Below are positions 1 to 6,395 of a stretch of DNA of 10,611 bases, in pieces. Each line of letters opens with the position of its first letter. The stretch's first letter is position 1. The notes under the pieces were generated by a model. That model was not told the origin of the DNA. It ran no database searches and was given only the letters and a program-made list of their open reading frames with translations. Position numbers and translations under genes: made by a program. This DNA is from an uncultured bacterium (GTDB taxonomy: Bacteria > Cyanobacteriota > Vampirovibrionia > Gastranaerophilales > Gastranaerophilaceae), in assembly GCA_949288685.1 (NCBI GenBank), contig CASELB010000183.1, forward strand, positions 1-10,611, in the 5' to 3' direction.

Positions 1-43
1 AATTATATCATATATTAAGGTACTATGTAAAGGAATATTAAAA

Positions 44-514
44 ATGGGTATGGATGGTTTATCAATGGCTAATACCGGAAGGCTTAAAGAAGCCACCTCC
101 CTTGATTATTCCAAGGAAAGCGAAGAGCTTGCCAAAGAAGATACCGAAAAAAGTATGATTGTTCAAGAGTTAACACAACAGGAACGTGTTAACGAAGAGA
201 AAGAAGAAAATAAGAAAAGGCGTAAAAGCAGCCAACATGGTGACTCGGAGGCGGATGAACAAGAAGAAACCGAAGATGCCGGGTTAACGGAAGAGGGAGA
301 AGAAGAGTCTGAAAGCGTTAATCCGGACGATTTACTTCTTATTGATGGTGAAAATAAAGGCTTTTATACTAAGTTAAGTAAAAATTTGGAAAACATTGAA
401 TTATATGATAGAATAACAGACAGACTGATAGGTACAATAACTCCGGAAGAATTAAGTTATCTTATATCAAAATTGAATATGGGAACCGGTATTTTTATCA
501 ACAAGAAAGTGTAA
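44..514 (+). CDS. acidic protein with FlaG-like C-terminal tail, upstream of fliS
   Basis: A 156-residue protein in two parts. Residues about 20-95 are highly charged, low-complexity and Glu/Lys-rich with an acidic run near 60-92, and are probably disordered. Residues about 115-156 look folded: a short strand, a turn (DRITDRLIGTI), then PEEL starting an amphipathic helix and a final strand ending GIFINKKV. That order resembles the conserved end of FlaG ('TGEVIRQIPPEE...L...G...D'), and flaG genes commonly lie beside fliD and fliS. I infer a divergent FlaG-like filament-associated protein; sequence likeness is limited. The start is ATG 44, with AAAGGA at 29-34 and a 9-base spacer; in-frame ATGs at 50 and 65 are less well placed. 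The stop is 3 bases before fliS, so the genes are probably translationally coupled. Whether the operon starts here or further left cannot be seen. Confidence 0.8.
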   Translation: MGMDGLSMANTGRLKEATSLDYSKESEELAKEDTEKSMIVQELTQQERVNEEKEENKKRRKSSQHGDSEADEQEETEDAGLTEEGEEESESVNPDDLLLIDGENKGFYTKLSKNLENIELYDRITDRLIGTITPEELSYLISKLNMGTGIFINKKV

Positions 515-517
515 ACT

Positions 518-1006
518 ATGAGTTATAATCCCTATAACAAGTATGTAAAAAAATATCAAGAGAGTAATGTAAATACAGCAGATCCTAAAAAGATTATGAT
601 TATGCTGTTTGATGCCTGCATACAATTTTTAGGGAAAGCAGCAATTGCAATTGAAGAGAAAAAATACGCCGAAAAGACATCTAATATTAACAGTGCAAAA
701 CAAATACTTAGAGAGTTTATGCGTACTATTGATTTGGAGAATGGAAACGATACTTCAAAGCATTTGTATCTTTTTTACAACAGGCAGATAAATAATCTTA
801 CAAAGGTAAGTATACACAGAGATTTAGAACTGCTTAAGAAAATTACACAGGATTTGACTGATATCAGAAACGCTTTTATTGAAGCAATAAAGATTGTTAA
901 TCAGGATTTATCAAAATCAGAACAGGAAGAAGAGCGTTTGCGCTACGAAGCAGAGCTTGGTTCCGATGATATAGATGAAGAAGTCCGGCATGATTATGGA
1001 GTTTAG
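518..1006 (+). CDS. fliS: flagellar secretion chaperone FliS
   Basis: FliS binds the C-terminal end of flagellin in the cytoplasm, prevents premature polymerisation and delivers it to the flagellar export gate. The 162-residue product opens with the family's N-terminal pattern (YNKYVKKYQESNVNTADPKKIMIMLFDACIQFL, shown here as separate parts: tyrosine-rich start, then 'TADPKK', then 'MLFDACIQFL'), followed by the helix with 'INSAKQILREFMRTIDLENG', then 'LYLFYNRQINNLTKVSI' and a final helix. The order matches the four-helix FliS bundle. Usual length is about 125-135 residues; the excess is an acidic C-terminal extension from about residue 133 (SEQEEERLRYEAELGSDDIDEE). It starts 3 bases after the upstream stop with only a weak ribosome site, which fits coupling, and ends 2 bases before the next gene. 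The family call is firm; the role of the acidic tail is unknown. Confidence 0.95.
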   Translation: MSYNPYNKYVKKYQESNVNTADPKKIMIMLFDACIQFLGKAAIAIEEKKYAEKTSNINSAKQILREFMRTIDLENGNDTSKHLYLFYNRQINNLTKVSIHRDLELLKKITQDLTDIRNAFIEAIKIVNQDLSKSEQEEERLRYEAELGSDDIDEEVRHDYGV

Positions 1007-1008
1007 TT

Positions 1009-1392
1009 GTGGAAAAACAGTTTGAACAATTGATGATGTATTATACTCAATTAAAAGAGATGGCAATTCAAATCGCAAGAATGCTTGAAAAAGAGTCTTA
1101 TAACGATGCACTTACCATGCTTAATAACCGAAAAAGGGTTGTAAGAGAGTTAGGGCTTATTTTGCGTTATATCGAATTAACTGATGAGCAAAAGCAAACA
1201 GTTGAGAATATAAAAAAAGAAATTCAAGAAATTGAATTGGAAAATATTAAAAAACTTCAAAAAGATATGGAAGATGTCAAATATGAATTGGATATTGCAT
1301 CTTCAAAAGTAAGATTCAGAAACAAATACAACCCGTACGAAGTTGAACAGGCTTCCGGTAACGTTATTGATACCAGAGATAATGAAGGTTAA
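1009..1392 (+). CDS. helical FliT-like flagellar chaperone (probable)
   Basis: A 127-residue, almost wholly helical protein. Residues about 3-40 and 58-102 form two long amphipathic helices joined by a short segment (YIELTDEQKQ), the hairpin layout of FliT/FlgN-type export chaperones, including a 'L..RKRVVREL' stretch near residues 40-48. The C-terminus (from about 105) is polar and probably flexible. FliT usually follows fliS and is poorly conserved, so position supports the call as much as sequence does; a generic coiled-coil protein is the alternative. The start is GTG 1009, with GGAG at 998-1001 (inside the end of fliS) and a 7-base spacer; no better ATG lies nearby. Only 2 bases separate it from fliS. 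It ends one base from the stop of ychF on the other strand, with no room for a separate terminator. Confidence 0.85.
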   Translation: MEKQFEQLMMYYTQLKEMAIQIARMLEKESYNDALTMLNNRKRVVRELGLILRYIELTDEQKQTVENIKKEIQEIELENIKKLQKDMEDVKYELDIASSKVRFRNKYNPYEVEQASGNVIDTRDNEG

Positions 1393-1393
1393 T

Positions 1394-2491
1394 TTATACT
1401 GCAAACCTGAAGTGTACTAAATCTCCGTCTTGAACAACGTAATCTTTACCTTCAAGTCTTGTAACACCCTTTTCTTTGCAGGCAACGTAAGAGCCGAGTT
1501 CTGCAAAATCTTTATAAGGAGTTATTTCTGCTCTTATAAAGCCTTTTTCAAAATCGGTATGGATAACACCTGCAGCCTGCGGGGCTTTGGTACCTTTGAC
1601 TATTGTCCAGGCATGGACTTCTTTTTCTCCGGCTGTTATAAAGGTTATAAGGTTTAACAGCGAGTATACGGATTTAATCATTTTATCGATACCGCTGTCT
1701 TCAACTCCTAAATCGTGCAAGTATTCTTTTGCTTCTTCTGCGCCTAAATCAACAAGTTCTTCCTCTATCCGTGCTGATATAATAACCATTTCTGCACCGT
1801 GCTTTTTAGCGTATTCGCCAACCAGCTTTGTATATTCGTTTCCGTCCTTTAAGTCATATTCTGATACATTTGCGCAATAAATAATCGGCTTTACTGACAT
1901 AAGGTTTAATTGCTTTATTACAGCTTGTTCATCCTCATTAAAGTGCTCTTTTATATTTATAAAAGAACAATCCGCAAGCAATTCGGTGAGTTTCTTTAGG
2001 ACTTTATCTTCTAAAACCGCATCCTTGTCACCGCCTTTTGCCTGTTTTGAAATCCTGGCAGCGCGTTTTTCTATTGTAGAGAGGTCCGCAAGTGCCAGTT
2101 CTGTATTTATTGTTTCAATATCGTCAAGCGGGTTAACTTTACCTGATACGTGAATAGTGTTTGCGTCATCAAAGCACCTTACGACTTGAATAATAGCATC
2201 AACTTCTCTTATATTATGCAAAAACTGGTTTCCAAGCCCTTCTCCGTTAGATGCTCCTTTTACAAGTCCTGCTATATCAACAAATTCTATGACTGTCGGG
2301 ATAATTTCTTTTGTCTTACACAAATCCGCAAGTACCTGTAATCTTTCGTCAGGAACTGTAACTACGCCAACGTTCGGCTCTATTGTACAGAACGGGTAAT
2401 TGGCACTCTGGGCGTTTTTTGTTGCTGTTAGTGCATTAAATAAAGTTGATTTGCCTACATTCGGCAGTCCTACTATTCCGGCTCTGAGCAT
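1394..2491 (-). CDS. ychF: ribosome-binding ATPase YchF (Obg family, OLA1 type)
   Basis: YchF is a universal P-loop enzyme of the Obg family that prefers ATP to GTP and binds ribosomes, with links to stress and translation control. Seen here: Walker A GLPNVGKST at residues 8-16, switch II DIAGLVKGAS from residue 72, and NVSE at about 208-211 in place of the GTP-specifying NKxD, which is normal for YchF. The helical insert and the C-terminal TGS domain (TAGEKEVHAWTI, then IHTDFEKGFIRAE, ending GDLVHFRFAV) are complete. Length is 365 residues, close to the usual 363. I chose ATG 2491 over ATG 2497: AGGGGA at about 2499-2504 is 8 bases from the former's position but only 2 from the latter. No gene overlaps upstream; it is probably expressed alone from the long leader described separately. 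No lesion is visible. Confidence 0.97.
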   Translation of the reverse strand: MLRAGIVGLPNVGKSTLFNALTATKNAQSANYPFCTIEPNVGVVTVPDERLQVLADLCKTKEIIPTVIEFVDIAGLVKGASNGEGLGNQFLHNIREVDAIIQVVRCFDDANTIHVSGKVNPLDDIETINTELALADLSTIEKRAARISKQAKGGDKDAVLEDKVLKKLTELLADCSFINIKEHFNEDEQAVIKQLNLMSVKPIIYCANVSEYDLKDGNEYTKLVGEYAKKHGAEMVIISARIEEELVDLGAEEAKEYLHDLGVEDSGIDKMIKSVYSLLNLITFITAGEKEVHAWTIVKGTKAPQAAGVIHTDFEKGFIRAEITPYKDFAELGSYVACKEKGVTRLEGKDYVVQDGDLVHFRFAV

Positions 2492-2540
2492 TATCATTTC
2501 CCCTTTATATTACTTTTTTTTTTAATCATAACATAAAAAG

Positions 2541-2559
2541 AAATCAAATGCTTTGATTT
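2541..2559 (-). repeat. AT-rich hairpin in the ychF leader
   Basis: AAATCAAA (2541-2548) and TTTGATTT (2552-2559) form a perfect 8-bp stem with a 3-base loop. On the - strand it is followed by CTTTTT, so it could work as a weak terminator or attenuator about 50 bases before ychF. The stem has only two G-C pairs, so it is marginal in stability. Confidence 0.45.
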
Positions 2560-2705
2560 AAAGCCGCCATATAATTCTTTCACTCCCCTTTCAGGTGTTT
2601 TTGGGGTTAATATTCCAAACTATTTTTTATTCTGCTTTTTATTATCTTCTACCCAGACCAGTGTTATTGATTGCGGACGGGTAAAAGGATTTGTTTTATA
2701 TTTGT

Positions 2706-2732
2706 TATCATACTTGTTAATTTTGTATGATA
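2706..2732. repeat. inverted repeat, 8-bp arms
   Basis: TATCATAC (2706-2713) and GTATGATA (2725-2732) are perfect inverted arms around an 11-base AT-rich centre. No T tract follows on either strand that would make a good terminator. It could be an operator for a dimeric regulator or a chance feature of AT-rich DNA. Confidence 0.4.
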
Positions 2733-2821
2733 GTATTTTAAAAAATTGAGCCAATTTCATATATACATATTACACTTTTGTTAAGAAGTTCAATTAGCTA
2801 AAAGTATGGATTTGAACATCA

Positions 2822-2845
2822 GGGCTAGCCTGTACAGACTAGCCC
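2822..2845. repeat. 24-base near-palindrome GGGCTAG...CTAGCCC
   Basis: GGGCTAG (2822-2828) and CTAGCCC (2839-2845) flank the self-complementary centre CTGTACAG, so the 24 bases are symmetric except for one mismatched pair (2829/2838). It is GC-rich in an AT-rich stretch and begins 5 bases past the rpsT terminator stem, on the far side from rpsT. It may be a second structured end of the rpsT transcript or a protein-binding site. Confidence 0.55.
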
Positions 2846-2849
2846 GCAA

Positions 2850-2889
2850 AAAAACACCGGAGTTTAAAATTTTAAACTCCGGTGTTTTT
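2850..2889 (-). terminator. rho-independent terminator of rpsT
   Basis: A perfect 40-base inverted repeat (20-bp stem centred between 2869 and 2870, core ACACCGGAGTTT) begins 17 bases after the rpsT stop. Reading the - strand, the GC part of the stem runs straight into seven T's (2854-2848), a classic intrinsic terminator. The + strand side also ends in T's (2885-2889), so it could stop transcription from either side. Confidence 0.92.
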
Positions 2890-2905
2890 AATTTAATTAT
2901 AACAA

Positions 2906-3172
2906 CTACTTAGCAAGTTTATTAACAGCAAGTGTTAATCTTGATTTTTTGCGAGCAGCTGTATTTTTATGAAGAATACCTTTAGAAACAGCTTTGTCAC
3001 AGAGTTTGTAAACATTTGACAATGCAGAATTTAAAGCTGCTTTATCTTCGCCTGCTGCTAATTCTAATGCTTTTTTAATAGCTGTTTTGATAGAAGATTT
3101 GAAAGCAACGTTTCTGATTCTGTTTTTTTCTGCTGTAAGTATTCTTTTCTTAGCTGACTTAATATTTGCCAT
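2906..3172 (-). CDS. rpsT: 30S ribosomal protein S20
   Basis: S20 is a small, basic helical protein that binds 16S rRNA early in 30S subunit assembly. The 88-residue product starts MANIKSAKKR and has the family pattern throughout: KNRIRNVAFKSSIKTAIKKA in the middle, 'LHKNTAARKKSRL' near the end, Lys/Arg-rich overall, with the usual length of about 87. The ATG at 3172 is preceded by AGAAAGG (3187-3181) with an 8-base spacer. It has its own promoter (3282-3255), a leader of about 75 bases with a hairpin, and a strong terminator, so it is most likely a single-gene transcript. In several bacteria S20 represses its own translation; the leader hairpin could serve that here, but this is inference. 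Confidence 0.98.
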   Translation of the reverse strand: MANIKSAKKRILTAEKNRIRNVAFKSSIKTAIKKALELAAGEDKAALNSALSNVYKLCDKAVSKGILHKNTAARKKSRLTLAVNKLAK

Positions 3173-3204
3173 TTTTTTATCCTTTCTATTTATATTAGTG
3201 TCTT

Positions 3205-3227
3205 TTTGCGGTTAATGACTCCGCAAA
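3205..3227 (-). promoter_or_regulatory. hairpin in rpsT 5' leader
   Basis: TTTGCGG (3205-3211) and CCGCAAA (3221-3227) form a perfect 7-bp stem with a 9-base loop within the predicted rpsT leader, about 33 bases before the start codon. On the - strand it is followed by AAAG rather than T's, so it is not a terminator. A role in S20 autoregulation or mRNA stability is possible but not shown. Confidence 0.5.
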
Positions 3228-3254
3228 TCAACTGAGGATAGTGTGAGTACCTTT

Positions 3255-3282
3255 ATTATATCCGCTGAATTATTAATTTCAA
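3255..3282 (-). promoter_or_regulatory. sigma-70-type promoter of rpsT
   Basis: On the - strand TTGAAA (3282-3277) and a perfect TATAAT (3260-3255) are separated by 16 bases. Transcription would start near 3248, giving a leader of about 75 bases. It is the best promoter match in the window and lies in the 126-base gap after the TPR gene, as expected for a ribosomal protein gene. Confidence 0.8.
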
Positions 3283-3298
3283 CCTTTTACAAATAATT

Positions 3299-4600
3299 TT
3301 AAAACTCTGTTACTATACTTTCTCCAAAATCTCCTTTGTAAACCAGAGTTTTGTATTTTTCATTTTTGTAAACATAGATTTCAAAAGAAATATCCGGGTA
3401 TGCAATTTTTTTATAGTGCTTGCTGCCGGTGTGAATAACAGTAATAATTGGTGAAGTTTCATTTTGTTTTAGAGGTGTTTTGTCAAAGAAGGTCTTTGTA
3501 TAACTTGCGCTTAAATGACCTTTCCTGTAAATTAAAATATCCATTTTCATGTTGGAAATATTAAAGGAGGAAATATTTTTTACGCGAAATCTCAAAATAA
3601 ATTTATCATTTTTCTTTGCAGTTTGAATTTTTGACTGTAAAAAGTCAAATTCTATATTATCGTTGTTAATTATATTATTCTGGTAAAAATTTTTAATGGA
3701 ACCTGCTTTATATGTATACAATTTTGATGACGGTAAATCTCCACGGGTGCGGCAAATATCGGCGGCTCTCATAAGTGTTTCATAGTAAAGATAAAAACTT
3801 ACAAGCTGGGGTTCTTTTGCTTTGATAAATTCAAAGTATTCAATAGCTTTTACCGGTTGTATATATGATAAAACGAGGGCTATTTTATATTTAACAGTCA
3901 AATCTCCTGGCGCCGCCTTTTCTGCGCGCTTTAAATACCTGTATGCCTCATAATAATTGTTTTGTTCAACATAATTGTCAGCAATTTTTACATTGGAGGC
4001 AAGTATACCGTTTGTTATATACTCGCGTATTTTTACTTTTCTGATTTTAAGTTTATTAAAAAAGTATTCAGCTATGTTGTACTTTTTGTTGGCAAGCAGC
4101 GGTTCGTTATGCCTGTAATAATAATCAGCCAGCAGCAAATTGGCGCTGCACTTAAATCTTATCAGTCTTTGGGAATTTCTGTTTTTAATTGATTCTTCAA
4201 TTTCTTCTGCCTGCTTAGGTTTATGATATTCAAGATATAAAATAATTAGTTTTAAATAATGTTCATAAGTTGCATCAGGCGCGAGTTGAATAGCTCTTTT
4301 GTAATAAAATTCAGCTTTTTCAAAGTTTTCAATTGTTTGATACAATCCTGCAAGGTAAATATTAAATTTGTAATCATCGGAATACATCTTTTCCAGAAAT
4401 TCTTGCTGGGAAAGAATACTAGCCGTGAATTTTTTGTAAAATTCGCTTTTATGCTCTTTTGTAATATATAATTGGTCCTCTATAGATAGGCGTGCATTTA
4501 TAATAATCCCGGTAACGACAACAACAGCCAGACAAAAGGCTGTAAAAAAAGTTGTAAAATATTTTATTTTAAAAATATCAAATTTTTTCAGATTAATCAT
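3299..4600 (-). CDS. membrane-anchored TPR protein with C-terminal beta domain
   Basis: A 433-residue protein. Residues 15-34 (YFTTFFTAFCLAVVVVTGII) form one membrane anchor after a Lys-rich N-terminus, so the rest is probably outside the cytoplasmic membrane. TPR-like helix pairs follow: clear at about 77-110 (LAGLYQ..ENFEKAEFYYKRAIQLAP) and 205-262 (ADNYVEQNNYYEAYRYLKRAEKAAPGD, written in part), with weaker ones at 115-200 and 270-305. Residues about 315-425 are rich in alternating hydrophobic residues, suggesting a beta-sandwich. Such proteins usually scaffold complexes; no catalytic motif is visible and I do not recognise a named family. ATG 4600 is preferred, overlapping the end of the MgtC-family gene by 8 bases with GGAGG at 4608-4604; a TTG at 4627 would add 9 residues but lacks a ribosome site. 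It is the last gene of the permease operon. Confidence 0.85.
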   Translation of the reverse strand: MINLKKFDIFKIKYFTTFFTAFCLAVVVVTGIIINARLSIEDQLYITKEHKSEFYKKFTASILSQQEFLEKMYSDDYKFNIYLAGLYQTIENFEKAEFYYKRAIQLAPDATYEHYLKLIILYLEYHKPKQAEEIEESIKNRNSQRLIRFKCSANLLLADYYYRHNEPLLANKKYNIAEYFFNKLKIRKVKIREYITNGILASNVKIADNYVEQNNYYEAYRYLKRAEKAAPGDLTVKYKIALVLSYIQPVKAIEYFEFIKAKEPQLVSFYLYYETLMRAADICRTRGDLPSSKLYTYKAGSIKNFYQNNIINNDNIEFDFLQSKIQTAKKNDKFILRFRVKNISSFNISNMKMDILIYRKGHLSASYTKTFFDKTPLKQNETSPIITVIHTGSKHYKKIAYPDISFEIYVYKNEKYKTLVYKGDFGESIVTEF

Positions 4601-5315
4601 TGACCTCCAGAATAGATGCAGATTCAATGTGGCAGAATCGTTTTAAATCGTCATAGAGAGACGTAAGTCTGTCTTTTCTCTGTATTTCAAGAGTTGCAGT
4701 CAGCTTAATTTTGTTATCCTGAAAATTTGTATGCTTAACTGCAAAGTTTATTACTTCAAATTTTTTATCAAGAAATTCTTTAATGGGTGTTTCATCTTCG
4801 CTGTTACAGTAAAGAGTTATATTGTATCTTCTCATGGTTCTGTTTCCTGAGGGTAGGAATTCTTTTTCGAAAATTCTGATTAATGTAAGAACAGCGACTG
4901 CAAATACTGTTGTTGCAAGACCTAAAGTTAGCATTCCGGCTCCGCATGCCATACCGATAGCCGCGGCAATCCAGAGAGTGGCTGCGGTAGTTAATCCGAA
5001 AATCATAGGACCGTTTCTTAATACGGCACCTGCACCGATAAAACCGATACCGGAGACAACCTGTGCTGCCACACGACCGGTATCTCTTATACCGTTTGCG
5101 TAATCATCTGTCATCACGGTAGGAAAACCGTAAATAGAAATTATTGTGAAAATACATGCACCAAGACATACAAGAATATGGGTTCTTAAACCTGCGTATT
5201 TGTTTGTAAGTTCTCTCTCAAGTCCGAGGATAAAGCCGTAGCAAATGGCGGCAAATACCCTTAAAATTATGTTATAATCAAAAACATTTTCAACTATTCC
5301 GTGTCCAAACAGCAT
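4593..5315 (-). CDS. mgtC: MgtC/SapB (YhiD) family inner-membrane protein
   Basis: The 240-residue product has the family's hydrophobic N-terminal half with all signature blocks: GFILGLERE at 27-35, AGLRTHILVCLGA at 41-53, the charged DTGRVAAQVVSGIGFIGAG near 78-96, and GLTTAATLWIAAAIG at 107-121, giving about four to five membrane segments. Residues about 160-240 form a soluble tail with alternating strands and helices, like the ACT-type domain of full-length MgtC. MgtC proteins are linked to magnesium-limited growth, virulence and F-type ATPase modulation in a few pathogens; in commensals their role is unclear. ATG 5315 has AAGGG overlapping the stop of the upstream permease gene, which ends 12 bases earlier. 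No magnesium-type leader is visible because the gene sits inside an operon. Family firm; function in this host not known. Confidence 0.93.
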   Translation of the reverse strand: MLFGHGIVENVFDYNIILRVFAAICYGFILGLERELTNKYAGLRTHILVCLGACIFTIISIYGFPTVMTDDYANGIRDTGRVAAQVVSGIGFIGAGAVLRNGPMIFGLTTAATLWIAAAIGMACGAGMLTLGLATTVFAVAVLTLIRIFEKEFLPSGNRTMRRYNITLYCNSEDETPIKEFLDKKFEVINFAVKHTNFQDNKIKLTATLEIQRKDRLTSLYDDLKRFCHIESASILEVND

Positions 5316-5327
5316 AAATTAATTCCC

Positions 5328-6395
5328 TTATCTTAAATTTTCTCTCTTTCTTCCCTTCGGGTCTAATATATCTCTTATTGTATCACCTAAAATGTTAAAT
5401 GATAAGACCGCAATAAAAATTAATCCGCCGGGAACAAGCAGCCAGGGACGGTAAAGCAGATTAGTAAATTCCTGGGCTTCTTTCAGCATATTTCCCCAGC
5501 TTGCGTCAGGCTGTTGAATGCCGAGTCCTAAGAAACTTAAGCCGGATTCGGAAAGTATATATGAAGGAACAGCCAGTGTCATAGCTATAATTACGTAGCT
5601 TGTTGTCTGCGGGAGGATGTGTTTTACAATAATTCTTAACGGACCTGCGCCTATGGTTTTGGCAGCAAGAACAAAATCTTCATTCTTGATTGATAAAACC
5701 ATTCCCCTTACTACTCTTGCAAATCCTGCCCAGCCGATAAGTGCTAAAATTACAACAATTAATCCGAATCGCATGGCGCTTGTCATTCCTGTAGGCAAAA
5801 TGGCTGCAAGGATTATAAGCAGATAAAAAGACGGGATTGCCATAATTGCTTCTGCAAATCTCATCATAATCATATCGACCTTTCCGCCGAAATATCCGGA
5901 TATACCGCCATATAAAAGTCCGATAGGAAACAGAATTAACAGTGCAAGAAAACCTACTGTCATGGATATTTGCCCGCCAAAAAATAATCTTGAAAATACA
6001 TCCCGCCCGTTTATATCCGTGCCAAGCAGATAAAGGTTTCCGCCTGTCTCCGGTTCAAATAAATGGAGAGAACAAGGGATTAATCCGAGTATTTTATATT
6101 CTGCACCTTTAGCAAACGGTTTTATAAAATATTTTTTACTCCTGTCTTCTTTGTAGATTGTTTGCATTAAGTTTTCATCATACGTACGTATATAGTTGTA
6201 AGTGTACGGGAAAGAGAGTTTGCCATGTTCGTTTATGATATACATTTTTGACGGCGGTACGTATGCCATTGCTCTGTTTGAGTAATCTTTTGAATAAGGT
6301 GCTATAAAATTGGCGAGAAAAATAAGCCCGTACAGACAAAGCAGTACAATTAGCGCTATTCTTGCAAATTTATCTTTCCAAATTTCTTTTATCAC
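5328..6395 (-). CDS. peptide ABC transporter permease, OppC/YejE type
   Basis: One of two inner-membrane permeases of an oligopeptide/dipeptide importer. An N-terminal membrane segment lies at about 12-32. The family entry motif LGTDINGRDVFSRL is at 124-137, followed by membrane segments and the ATPase-coupling loop AAKTIGAGPLRIIVKHILPQ at about 243-262, then ESGLSFLGLGIQQP and DTIRDILDP at the end. The loop between the first segment and GTD is about 92 residues, against roughly 30 in E. coli OppC; it contains NEHGKLSFPYTYNY, which resembles the expanded YejE periplasmic loop. At 355 residues it is longer than typical OppC for that reason. The start is GTG 6395, overlapping the oppB-type stop in GTGA, with GAGGA at 6407-6403 and a 7-base spacer. 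The substrate cannot be told from sequence. Confidence 0.93.
   Translation of the reverse strand: MIKEIWKDKFARIALIVLLCLYGLIFLANFIAPYSKDYSNRAMAYVPPSKMYIINEHGKLSFPYTYNYIRTYDENLMQTIYKEDRSKKYFIKPFAKGAEYKILGLIPCSLHLFEPETGGNLYLLGTDINGRDVFSRLFFGGQISMTVGFLALLILFPIGLLYGGISGYFGGKVDMIMMRFAEAIMAIPSFYLLIILAAILPTGMTSAMRFGLIVVILALIGWAGFARVVRGMVLSIKNEDFVLAAKTIGAGPLRIIVKHILPQTTSYVIIAMTLAVPSYILSESGLSFLGLGIQQPDASWGNMLKEAQEFTNLLYRPWLLVPGGLIFIAVLSFNILGDTIRDILDPKGRKRENLR

Larger units (their letters stand above)
2492..2905. other. 414-base noncoding interval between ychF and rpsT
   Basis: It holds the rpsT terminator (2850-2889), a near-palindrome (2822-2845), and two further inverted repeats listed separately (2706-2732 and 2541-2559). 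A C-rich and G-rich pair (CCCC 2585-2588, GGGG 2602-2605) could also pair across a 13-base loop. On the - strand a weak promoter-like pair (TTGGCT then TATCAT, 16 bases apart, about 2753-2726) could serve ychF, but it is AT-rich sequence and unreliable. An 8-codon ORF on the - strand (ATG near 2570) ends inside the 2541-2559 hairpin. I recognise no tRNA, riboswitch or known ncRNA. Confidence 0.6.

Noticed and set aside
917..1111. 64-codon ORF on the - strand opposite fliS and the FliT-like gene
   Set aside because: It is antisense to two well-supported genes and has no family features.
2800..2830. tRNA-like GTTCAAATC on the - strand near 2808-2818, as in a T loop
   Set aside because: The flanking bases do not form a T stem and no acceptor or anticodon arms can be built around it.
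2806..2912. 35-codon ORF on the + strand starting ATG 2806
   Set aside because: It runs through the near-palindrome and the rpsT terminator, has no ribosome site and reads into the antisense of rpsT.
4593..5400. Magnesium riboswitch or mgtL-type leader before the MgtC-family gene
   Set aside because: Only 12 bases separate it from the permease gene, leaving no room for a leader.
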